From Acidobacteriota bacterium (lineage in GTDB: Bacteria > Acidobacteriota > Terriglobia > Acidiferrales > UBA7541), in assembly GCA_003223245.1 (NCBI GenBank), contig QHYI01000129.1, positions 1 to 64,000 on the forward strand: a stretch of DNA of 64,000 nucleotides. The letters run 5' to 3'. Positions 26,739-34,015 of the stretch are shown here, piece after piece; the first letter of the stretch is position 1; each line of letters starts with the position of its first letter. Under the pieces are notes generated by a model. The model made no database searches. It had not been told where the DNA came from and saw only the letters and a list, made by a program, of their open reading frames with translations. Made by a program: the position numbers and the translations under genes.

Positions 26739-27428
26739 GTGCCACTGCCAGGTGAAATTGAAGAAGCCGCTTCGTCGGTTCCAGGATTCGATTGCGAGGC
26801 GGTGCTGTCCGCGGAGCTGGCGCGTCAGTTCTTCGCGCAAGGATACAAATTTTGCCTTCGTTATCTGCCGAGAGCGCAGGCGGCGTTGAACCTATCCGCG
26901 CCCGAAGCCACAGACATTCTCTATTCGGGAGTCGCGCTCATGCCGGTGCAACACGTGCGCGCGCCGGGATGGTTCCCGGATCAAGCGCTTGGCCAACAGG
27001 ACGGACAAGAAGCGGCCGCGATGGCGAAGGCTATTGGTTTTCCCGCGGGCGTGAATGTGTGGTGCGACGTGGAAGAAGTCAACACCGCCGCGCAAGCGCA
27101 GGACGTGATCGTTTATTGCCGGGCCTGGCATCAAGCCGTCCGCGTTGGCGGATATGCACCGGGTTTATACGTCGGCGCGGGCGCGCTCCTAACTGGCCAA
27201 CAACTTTTTGATCTGCCGTTTCAGCACTATTGGCGGTCTTCGAGCCGTGTGCCGGACATTCTGAACCGTGGATATCAAGTCGTTCAATTCAACCCGTCGA
27301 TTCAAATGAACGGCATCTCGGTCGATTTGGACATCACGTTGCCGGACAAGCAGGGAGGTGCGGCGCGGTGGCTACGGGTATCGAGTGTGCCTCCAGCGCT
27401 AGAGCAGCAGGAAAGGAGAAATGGCTAG
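26739..27428 (+). CDS. DUF1906 (Rv2525c-like glycoside-hydrolase-like) protein
   Basis: 229 residues starting with GTG (ACGGAG upstream). The sequence follows the DUF1906 TIM-barrel type: GFDCEAVLSAELARQFFAQG (start of the barrel, G-F-D), FCLRYLPRAQ, then VWCDVEEVNTAAQAQDVI (the acidic pair after the strand), GGYAPGLYVGAGALLTGQQL and QFNPSIQMNGISVDLDIT near the end. Members resemble lysozyme-like GH25 enzymes and are often secreted or linked to cell walls. No signal peptide is visible here. Activity is unproven. Confidence 0.82.
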   Translation: MPLPGEIEEAASSVPGFDCEAVLSAELARQFFAQGYKFCLRYLPRAQAALNLSAPEATDILYSGVALMPVQHVRAPGWFPDQALGQQDGQEAAAMAKAIGFPAGVNVWCDVEEVNTAAQAQDVIVYCRAWHQAVRVGGYAPGLYVGAGALLTGQQLFDLPFQHYWRSSSRVPDILNRGYQVVQFNPSIQMNGISVDLDITLPDKQGGAARWLRVSSVPPALEQQERRNG

Positions 27429-27464
27429 CGAAAGGCAGCGTCGCGATTTCTGCACAGACAGCGG

Positions 27465-27575
27465 TTCGCTGTGGTGTGCCTTGGAGCGCTGCTCATGGCC
27501 GGGGTAGCGGCCAGCTACTTGCCCGCGCGACGAGCCGCGTTGCTCGAACCGGTGTCTGCCCTGCGAACGGAATAG
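27465..27575 (+). pseudogene. C-terminal relic of an ADOP/FtsX permease
   Basis: A 36-residue frame ending at TAG (27573-27575) reads FAVVCLGALLMAGVAASYLP, then ARRAALLEPVSALRTE. This is the typical last TM helix plus terminal motif (AxxxPARRAxxxxPxxALRxE) of MacB/FtsX-type ADOP permeases. Nothing upstream belongs to such a gene; it begins about 36 bp after the DUF1906 stop. It is therefore the 3' remnant of a deleted permease. Confidence 0.65.
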
Positions 27576-27817
27576 CAGAACAGAGAATACCCCTCGCCCT
27601 CGACCGGTCATCAGTTAGACCGAGTCCCGTGGAGTCTCTCTGAATGACGGCATGAGGTGAAGAACTCTCTCCTGTGAGGGTTTTAGCCCCGTAACGAAGC
27701 GCGGTTGGCCACATTAAGTTAGAGCGCGCGGGAGGATCGCAGAGGTCCCTCGGCCGCGAACTAACCCCCAAAAGGGAAACCAAGATGAGTTTTATTCATA
27801 GATTCGTCCGCAGGGGA

Positions 27818-27837
27818 CTGTCGCCTTTAGGTGACAG
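27818..27837 (+). repeat. Left-end hairpin of the IS200/IS605-type element
   Basis: Stem CTGTCGCC / GGTGACAG with a TTTA loop and one G-T type mismatch, followed by GGGG. It closely resembles the right-end hairpin in sequence and orientation. Confidence 0.6.
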
Positions 27838-28402
27838 GGGAATGCGGCCTTCTTTTGCATATGCGTTCGTCTTCGCTTTTTGTTTGTCTTAGACCTATGC
27901 TCTTGGCATACTCGTGTTTGTGCGCTTGGCCTACAAATACCGTCTCTACCCCAACGAAGCCCAGGTTCCGTTCCTCGAGAACCAGCTCCACGAGGCTTGC
28001 GACCTCTACAACGCCGCGCTTCAGGAACGGCGCGACGCTTGGAAAGTTTGCCGCAAGAGCATGCACTACTACGAGCAGGCCAAGCAGTTGAAGCCGATGC
28101 GGAAAGAAGGGTTGCTCGGACTGGCCAACTTCTCCTGCTGCCAGGATGTGCTCCGCCGGCTGGATAAAACCTTCCAGGCGTTTTTCGCTCGCGTAAGGCG
28201 CGGCGAGAAGCCTGGCTTCCCGCGCTTCCGTTCGTTCCGGCGGTACGACAGTAGCACCTTTCCATCCTACGGCGATGGCTGCCGATTGCTCGATGACGGG
28301 AAGTTGCGTATCCAGGGCGCTGGTCGCATCAAAGTGAAGTTGCACCGGCCGGTGGAGGGTGCGATCAAGACCGTTACGATCAAGCGGGACGTGGACCACT
28401 GG

Positions 28403-28726
28403 CTCGAAAATTAGGTCGTCACAAACAAAGAGTTTGTGGAGGAACACTGTGCCCAGCGCGCACACTTCCATTGCGGCTATCGCAGATAGCGCCTTCTTCT
28501 TCCTGGCAGGAGCGGAGAGCGTGCTCGAAGTTGCGTTAAACAGGCTCGCGGGCTATCGCGCTCCCTCAGGGAAGACAACGACGCCCAACAGGCACGCTCC
28601 GGATCAGACAGGTACACGGCCTCAACTTGTCCACTGTGATCGCGACCTCGCCGCTCCGGACTGTTGCGATTGTACCTCGAATTGATTTTCATAAGGTTTC
28701 GCGGGCCGCAGGCCCTAAAGCACAGG
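28403..28726 (+). other. 324-bp sequence inserted into tnpB
   Basis: It separates codons for DHW and YVCF of TnpB and introduces a stop (CTCGAAAATTAG). The flanks CACTGG and CACAGG differ at one position, a possible worn target duplication. The insert has a GGGCC-GCA-GGCCC hairpin near its right end and no ORF that I recognise. Its origin is unknown. Confidence 0.6.
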
Positions 28727-29378
28727 TACGTGTGTTTTTCCGTCGAGCGGGACAGTGTCAGGTTGCCGGAGTCGTCCGAAGAGATCGGCATGGATGTCGG
28801 ACTGGATAGCTTTGTCGCACTTTCGAATGGCCAGGAGATCGACAATCCGCGACACCGCAAGCGCGGGTTGGCACACCTGTGCCGCGCCCAGCGCCGGCTT
28901 TCCCGTCGCAAGCGCGGCAGCCAGCGCCGCCGCAAGGCCGCCGTATTGGTGGCCCAGGCGCACCGTAAGATCAGAAACCAGCGTGCCGCCTTTCATCATG
29001 ATCTCAATCTCAGCCGCAGGCTGGTGAAACGCTACGGGTTGATCGGGGTGGAAGACTTGAACATCAAAAGACTTTCGCGCGGAAGATTGGCTGGCCCGGT
29101 CCACGACGCCGGATGGAACGCTTTCTTTGCCAAACTCTGGTACAAGGCTGCGAGCGCCGGGCGAGAGCTGGTGAAGGTGGATGCGCGTGGAACCAGCCAA
29201 GTGTGCGTATGCGGAGCGGCCGTGCCCAAGACCCTTGCGGAGCGTTGGCATGCATGTCCGGTATGCGGGTTGTCGGCGCCTCGCGACGTGGTCAGCGCGC
29301 AAGTCATACTGCAACGCGCCCGGATCGGGCGTTCGCGGCATAACGTAGAGGATGTCGTCTCATGTGTGCCGCGAGAAG

Positions 29379-29399
29379 CCGTCGCCTTTCAGGCGACGG
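29379..29399 (+). repeat. Right-end hairpin of the element, candidate 3' end of the TnpB guide RNA
   Basis: Perfect 9-bp stem CCGTCGCCT / AGGCGACGG with TTC loop overlapping the last codons of tnpB. In TnpB systems the guide RNA overlaps the tnpB 3' end and extends into the right end, so this stem could belong to it; this is inferred from family knowledge. Confidence 0.55.
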
Positions 29400-29407
29400 G
29401 GTGATCA

Positions 29408-29600
29408 CCTCAGCGGTACGAATTACAACATCCCCGCGGCCGAGCCAGCCGAGGTTATCTACCACATCGAAGGCAAAGCCTTTCTCCCTGGAACGAATAC
29501 GCCCGACTGCAATCCCTCTACAGCAACCTCCGGACAAGTAGTGCCGCGAGGCACGCTCGTGTCCAAGATCCCGAACCTCAACTTTACGGGTTGCGAATAG
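29408..29600 (+). pseudogene. 3' part of a gene apparently interrupted by the IS element
   Basis: Immediately after the element an open frame without a start codon encodes NYNIPAAEPAEVIYHIEG, then KAFLPGTNTPDCNPSTA and ends NLNFTGCE-stop at 29600. On the other side of the element an ATG at 27785 with AAAAGGG upstream begins MSFIHRFVRR before the left end. Together they look like a small gene split by the insertion. The family is not recognised. Confidence 0.35.
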
Positions 29601-29724
29601 AGCCACCGTCGAAGACAGCAGAGCTAAAGAGCAGGCAAAGCTGAGGGCATGGTGCACGCTCACCGTAAGCAGGATCTGAGGCTTATGCGTCGCGGCTATA
29701 GCGAGGGCACGATAGAATGCCCGC

Positions 29725-32610
29725 ATGGGGAAGTTGGACGAGTACAGGCGGAAGAGGAAGTTTGACCGGACGCCGGAGCCTCCCGGGCCAGAGCCAGGGA
29801 AGGCAGAAGCGGCCAGTCGAGCGGTCAGCCGGGAACGGCGGGGTAAACCCACCACCAGACGGGCGAAACAAAGAGATCTGCCATTGCGCGAAGAGCGCGC
29901 AATGGCGCAGAGATCTCGCTCGGGCCGGAATGACAAAACTTCTGTCGCGGAGAAGGACTTGCCTGCCACGGCAGGCGCGACTGCTCGAGGCAAGCCCACG
30001 CGGTTGCCGAAGCCGATGCCGAAGCTGCGGCTGGAAGTGCGTCCGACCGACGAATACGGAAATACGTTTGTGGTGCAGAAGCATTCGGCCACGCGGCTGC
30101 ACTACGATTTTCGCCTCGCGATTGACGGCACGCTGAAGTCGTGGGCGGTGCCGAAGGGGCCGTCGCAAAGTCACGCGGACAAGCGGCTGGCGGTCGAGAC
30201 CGAGGATCATCCGTTGGAATACGGGGGCTTTGAAGGAAAAATTCCTGAGGGCAATTACGGCGCTGGAACGGTGATGGTGTGGGACCGCGGAACGTTTGTT
30301 GTGGAGGCCGACCCGGACAAGCCACAAGCGGCGGTGCTCGATGCGCTGCAGCAATTGCAACGCGGCGAGATTAAGTTCAGCTTGAACGGGGAGAAGCTGC
30401 GCGGCAGCTTCGTGCTGGTCAAGCTGAAGCGCAGCGAAAAGGGCAACGAATGGCTGCTGATCAAACACAAAGATGCGGCCGAAGATCCCAAGTGGAACAT
30501 CGACGAGCACGACGGCTCGGTTCTGACCGGCCGCACAATCGACGAAATCAAGCAGCAGGCGCCGCCGAAGCGCGGCCCGGCTCCGATCCGCGCTGCGGAG
30601 CTGCCAGGCGCGCGAAAAGGCGCGATGCCGTCGCGCCTTGAGCCGATGCTGGCGACGGTCGCCGAGCATCCGTTCTCCGATCCGAACTGGCTTTTTGAAA
30701 TTAAGTGGGACGGCGTGCGCGCGTTCGCGTGGATTAAGGATGGCGCGGTGACGCTGCGCTCGCGCAACAACGTGGACATTACGTCGCGGTATCCCGAATT
30801 GGCGGCACTTCCGAAAGTGTTTGCCGCGCGGGAAGCGGTTTTCGATGGCGAGATCGTCGCGCTCGATGCGCGCGGGCACAGCGATTTCCAGCGCTTGCAG
30901 GAGCGCATGCACGTGCGCGCGCCGGGTGAAAAGCAGTTGCGCGAGACGCCGGTGGTTTACTTTGTGTTTGATCTTCTGTATTGCGATGGATACGACCTTC
31001 GCGGAGCTCCGCTGCTCGAACGCAAGCAATTGCTGGAACGCATGCTGCACGCGAACGCGAGGTTTCGGTACTCGGATCATCAGTTGGAACATGGAAAAGA
31101 ACTGTTCGAGCTGGCGAAAGAGAGCGGCCTCGAAGGAATTGTGGCCAAGCGCATCGACAGCGTTTACGTGGGCGACCGCAGCGCAAATTGGGCGAAGCTG
31201 AAAGTGAGCCAGACGCTCGACGCAGTGGTTGGCGGCTGGACCGAAGCGCGCACGGAAGCGATTCCGTTCGGGTCGCTGCTCTTGGGCTTGTATGCAGGGA
31301 AGAAGCTACGCTTCATCGGGCATGTAGGAAGCGGATTTGACGAGAAGAAGCACGCCGAATTGAACAGCAAGTGGAAAGAGCTGGCGACGTCTACCTGCCC
31401 GTTTGAAAGCGTGCCTCAGGCGAACGAAAAGCCGTCGTGGGTCAAGCCCGCGACGGTGGCGCGCGTGAAGTACGGCGGATGGACGCAAGAAAAGTATTTG
31501 CGGCATCCGGTTTTCCTTGGGCTGCGCGAGGACCTGAAACCAGAAGAATGCAAGTGGGAGAGCGAAGCGGCGGTTGCGGAACCGCCGGCCGTGGTGCGCG
31601 CGTCAGAAGTGGTGGGCAGCGTAATCAGTAAGAAAGCCGAGATTGAAGCGGAATTGTTCAAGGGCCGGGCGGAAAATGTGAGGATCGAACTGGAAGGGAA
31701 AAGGCTGCGGTTCAGCAACCTGAACAAAATTTATTTTCCGGAATCCGGCTACACGAAGCGCCACCTGCTCGCTTACTACTACCGAATGGCGGATTATATT
31801 TTGCCCTTTCTCAAGGGCCGCGCACTGGTGCTACGACGTTATCCGGATGGAATTAACGGGCAAGCGTTTTTCCAAAAGGATTTGCATGAAGGCGTACCGG
31901 AATGGTTTAAGACCGCGCCGCTCGACTCCGAGGAACGCGGGACGCAGATTCACTACGCAACGGCAGACGACCGCGCTGCGCTATTGTTTTTGACGGGGCT
32001 GGGCTGCATTGACCAAAATCCATGGTCCAGCCGGTTGGATGACCTCGAGCATCCGGATTATTTCTTTTTTGACTTGGACCCCTCCGACGGCACGGATTTT
32101 TCCGTGGTCATCACGATCGCGCGAGCGTTGCATGAAAAACTGGAGGAATTGGGGATCGGGAGTTACCTGAAAACTTCCGGCGCGACGGGATTCCACATTT
32201 TCATTCCGGTGGAACCGGTGTATACCTATGAGCAGTTGCGGACGTTTGGAGAAATCATTGCGCGGACGGTGACGGCGGAGCACCCCAATCTGGTGACGAA
32301 CGAGCGGTCTGTGGCGAAAAGGCCGGCCGGTCGGGTGCTCATTGACGTGCAGCAGAATGCGCTGGGCCGCCCATTAGCGGCTGCGTATTCGGTGCGAGCG
32401 TTTCCTAAAGCGCCGGTTTCCGCGCCGCTGTTGCCGCGTGAGTTGCGGCCGAGCTTGCGTCCGGAAAACCTGAACATCAAGACGATTTTTGCGCGGCTGA
32501 AAGAGAAGGGCGACCTGTGGAAAGATTTTTGGAAGAAACGCCAGCGATTAGAAGCTGCCATCGAGCTGCTTAGCGAGAGCATGTCGTCGAGTACGAAGGA
32601 AGCGCCTTGA
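29725..32610 (+). CDS. ligD: DNA ligase D (phosphoesterase, ATP ligase, polymerase)
   Basis: 961 residues, the multifunctional NHEJ end-processing ligase that works with Ku. The 3'-phosphoesterase domain comes first (EYRRKRKFDRTPEPPG, then FVVQKHSATRLHYDFRLAID and GGFEGKIPEGNYGAGTV), interrupted by an unusual basic linker of about 80 residues at ~17-97. The ATP-dependent ligase domain follows (~residues 310-640) with adenylation motif IKWDGVRAF (Lys ~328) and the OB-fold region ending HPVFLGLREDLKPEEC. The primase-type polymerase domain is C-terminal (~655-945): LNKIYFPESGYTKRHL and DLDPSDGTDF with the metal-binding DxD. The order PE-Lig-Pol is as in pseudomonads. The stop overlaps the next gene's ATG (TGATG). 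Confidence 0.95.
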   Translation: MGKLDEYRRKRKFDRTPEPPGPEPGKAEAASRAVSRERRGKPTTRRAKQRDLPLREERAMAQRSRSGRNDKTSVAEKDLPATAGATARGKPTRLPKPMPKLRLEVRPTDEYGNTFVVQKHSATRLHYDFRLAIDGTLKSWAVPKGPSQSHADKRLAVETEDHPLEYGGFEGKIPEGNYGAGTVMVWDRGTFVVEADPDKPQAAVLDALQQLQRGEIKFSLNGEKLRGSFVLVKLKRSEKGNEWLLIKHKDAAEDPKWNIDEHDGSVLTGRTIDEIKQQAPPKRGPAPIRAAELPGARKGAMPSRLEPMLATVAEHPFSDPNWLFEIKWDGVRAFAWIKDGAVTLRSRNNVDITSRYPELAALPKVFAAREAVFDGEIVALDARGHSDFQRLQERMHVRAPGEKQLRETPVVYFVFDLLYCDGYDLRGAPLLERKQLLERMLHANARFRYSDHQLEHGKELFELAKESGLEGIVAKRIDSVYVGDRSANWAKLKVSQTLDAVVGGWTEARTEAIPFGSLLLGLYAGKKLRFIGHVGSGFDEKKHAELNSKWKELATSTCPFESVPQANEKPSWVKPATVARVKYGGWTQEKYLRHPVFLGLREDLKPEECKWESEAAVAEPPAVVRASEVVGSVISKKAEIEAELFKGRAENVRIELEGKRLRFSNLNKIYFPESGYTKRHLLAYYYRMADYILPFLKGRALVLRRYPDGINGQAFFQKDLHEGVPEWFKTAPLDSEERGTQIHYATADDRAALLFLTGLGCIDQNPWSSRLDDLEHPDYFFFDLDPSDGTDFSVVITIARALHEKLEELGIGSYLKTSGATGFHIFIPVEPVYTYEQLRTFGEIIARTVTAEHPNLVTNERSVAKRPAGRVLIDVQQNALGRPLAAAYSVRAFPKAPVSAPLLPRELRPSLRPENLNIKTIFARLKEKGDLWKDFWKKRQRLEAAIELLSESMSSSTKEAP
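29873..29976 (+). repeat. REP-like palindromic element inside ligD
   Basis: GAGATCTG plus CCATTGCGCG (29873-29890) is mirrored by CGCGCAATGG (29896-29905), CGCAG and AGATCTC (to 29917). A second stem GCCTGCC-AC-GGCAGGC lies at 29961-29976. In the reverse direction the intervening part reads GTCATTCCGGCCCGAGCGAG, resembling GTCATTCC..GAGCGA interspersed repeats common in intergenic DNA. The element encodes, in frame, part of the linker not expected in a LigD phosphoesterase domain. Confidence 0.65.
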
Positions 32611-33161
32611 TGGCCAAGTTGGAGCTTGCGACTGCTGCCATAACTGCCTATGAGGTAATGGATCTGTACGGAACTCTGGAAAGCCTGGGCGTCGAAATCT
32701 GGATTGATGGCGGCTGGGGCGTCGATGCACTCCTTGGTGAACAGAGCCGGCTCCATAAGGACTTGGACATTACGATTCAACAAAAGGACCTGCCTAAACT
32801 GCGAGAGTTGCTCCGCAAACGCGGATACAAGGACATCCAGGTGGAGCACGCCAGGGATTGGAATTTCGTTTTGGGGGATGAACACGGCAGAGAAATCGAT
32901 GTCCACGTCATTGTGTTGGACAGTCAGGGAGATGGAATCTACGGACCTCCAGAACGGGGAGAGAAATATCCAGCAGCCTCTCTGATGGGAAGCGGGCTGA
33001 TAGACGGCAAGACGGTGAAGTGCATTTCACCGGAATGGATGGTGAAATTTCATTCAGGTTACGAGCTTAAGGAACAGGACTTTCAAGACGTGTCCGCTTT
33101 GTGCAGGAAGTTCGGCATGGACTTGCCTTCGGAATACGAACGGTTTAGGGAATCAAGCTAA
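32610..33161 (+). CDS. Nucleotidyltransferase of the lincosamide/aminoglycoside-adenylyltransferase type
   Basis: 183 residues. The N-terminal nucleotidyltransferase motif is IWIDGGWGVDALLG followed by HKDLDITI, giving GG(x)11-type spacing with a DxD pair as in ANT(2'')-I and LnuA-type enzymes, which transfer AMP to antibiotic hydroxyls. EIDVHVIVLD supplies the third acidic strand, and the C-terminal helical part has PEWMVKFHSGYELKEQDFQDV, typical of the family. ATG at 32610 overlaps the ligD stop (TGATG), so it is translated with ligD. Resistance is not proven; a repair-related or other nucleotidyl transfer role is open. Confidence 0.82.
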   Translation: MAKLELATAAITAYEVMDLYGTLESLGVEIWIDGGWGVDALLGEQSRLHKDLDITIQQKDLPKLRELLRKRGYKDIQVEHARDWNFVLGDEHGREIDVHVIVLDSQGDGIYGPPERGEKYPAASLMGSGLIDGKTVKCISPEWMVKFHSGYELKEQDFQDVSALCRKFGMDLPSEYERFRESS

Positions 33162-33233
33162 CGGCATCCCGTCGCGGCGGCCTTTTTCCAACCGTCGCAC
33201 CTGTGATTAAATCCCAGAACCCGGAGGTGCACC

Positions 33234-33968
33234 ATTCCTAGTCCTGGCAAGCTTCGCGTGGGAACATCGGGATATTCCTACAAGCAGTGGAAAGGGAATT
33301 TCTATCCCGAAAAGCTGCCGGACAAGGAGATGCTGAGCTTTTACGCGACGCAGTTCGCAACCGTGGAGATCAATCACAGTTTTTATCGCATGCCCACGGA
33401 GAATTTGCTCCTGAACTGGGCGAGAAGCGTGCCGGAGGGTTTTCGTTTTGCGTTGAAGGCCAACCAGCAAATTACGCACATTCAAAGGTTGCGCGGGTGC
33501 GAGAGCACGCTGAAGCGCTTTTTGGAAGTGGCCAGCGCGCTCCAGGAAGGCAACCATCTTGGGCCGATCCTGGTGCAGCTGCCGCCCTCCTGCAAATTTG
33601 ACAAGCCTCTGCTCGAAGATTTTCTGGCGCTGCGTCCGCCGGCATTTGCATTCGCGTTTGAAGTACGCCACCCGTCGTGGTACACCGAGGAGACCTACGC
33701 GGTGCTTCGCAAGCACGACACCGCACTGTGCATCGCGGAAACGGAAAAGCAAGAACCGCCGGAAGTGCTCACCGCGAATTTCACTTACGTGCGACTGCGC
33801 CTCGAAAATTACACGCCAAAACAGCTGGCTGCTTGGAGAAAGCGCTTCGATGCGTGGACCAGTCAAGGTGTCGACGTGTATGCCTATTGCAAACACGAAG
33901 ACGAGGGCAAAGCTCCCGCTTATGCACGCAAGATTTTGGGAACTGAGCTGGCCCAAAAATTAAGTTAG
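33234..33968 (+). CDS. DUF72 family protein, probable ATT start
   Basis: DUF72 proteins have a TIM-barrel fold and unknown function. The family begins with K-L-R-V-GTSGYSY; here GKLRVGTSGYSYKQWKGNFY is only complete if translation begins at ATT (33234), which has a perfectly spaced GGAGG (33223-33227). The first conventional start, GTG at 33258, lies inside that conserved strand and has no ribosome site. Other hallmarks: VEINHSFYRMPTE, FRFALKANQQITH, LVQLPPS, FEVRHPSWY and DVYAYCKHEDEGKAP. Either a rare ATT start or an ATG mutated at its third base. Single gene after the ligD pair. Confidence 0.85.
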   Translation: MPSPGKLRVGTSGYSYKQWKGNFYPEKLPDKEMLSFYATQFATVEINHSFYRMPTENLLLNWARSVPEGFRFALKANQQITHIQRLRGCESTLKRFLEVASALQEGNHLGPILVQLPPSCKFDKPLLEDFLALRPPAFAFAFEVRHPSWYTEETYAVLRKHDTALCIAETEKQEPPEVLTANFTYVRLRLENYTPKQLAAWRKRFDAWTSQGVDVYAYCKHEDEGKAPAYARKILGTELAQKLS

Positions 33969-34015
33969 GCGCAATCATTTAGAATTCTTCCGGCATCCAA
34001 TATTTGGAGGTTCCA

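Larger units (their letters stand above)
27914..29404 (+). pseudogene. tnpB: TnpB (OrfB) RNA-guided nuclease gene, split by a 324-bp insertion
   Basis: The 5' part (27914-28414) encodes the N-terminal domain: RLAYKYRLYPNEAQVPFLEN, a helical region, KPGFPRFRS and KTVTIKRDVDHW, then a stop. The protein resumes at YVCFSVERDSVRLPES (28727) and continues to 29404 with RuvC-I GMDVGLDSFVALSNG (Asp), RuvC-II LIGVEDLNIKRL (Glu), the zinc finger TSQVCVCG with CPVCG, and RuvC-III SAPRDVVSAQ (Asp). DHW and YVCF join perfectly if 28403-28726 is removed. The three RuvC catalytic residues are conserved, so the interruption is the only clear lesion. A guide-RNA scaffold is expected at the 3' end of the gene and right end. 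Confidence 0.8.
27811..29405 (+). mobile_element. TnpB-only IS200/IS605-type (IS1341-like) element, disrupted
   Basis: A tnpB gene is bracketed by related hairpins: CTGTCGCC-TTTA-GGTGACAG (27818-27837) on the left and CCGTCGCCT-TTC-AGGCGACGG (29379-29399) on the right. Such subterminal palindromes with no inverted or direct repeats are typical of IS200/IS605 ends. No tnpA (Y1 transposase) is present, so the element would need one in trans. Without a 324-bp insertion inside tnpB the element would be about 1.27 kb, normal for this group. The exact ends are estimates. Confidence 0.75.

Noticed and set aside
29683-31092. 469-codon antisense frame over ligD
   Set aside because: No family features; ligD on the plus strand is unmistakable.
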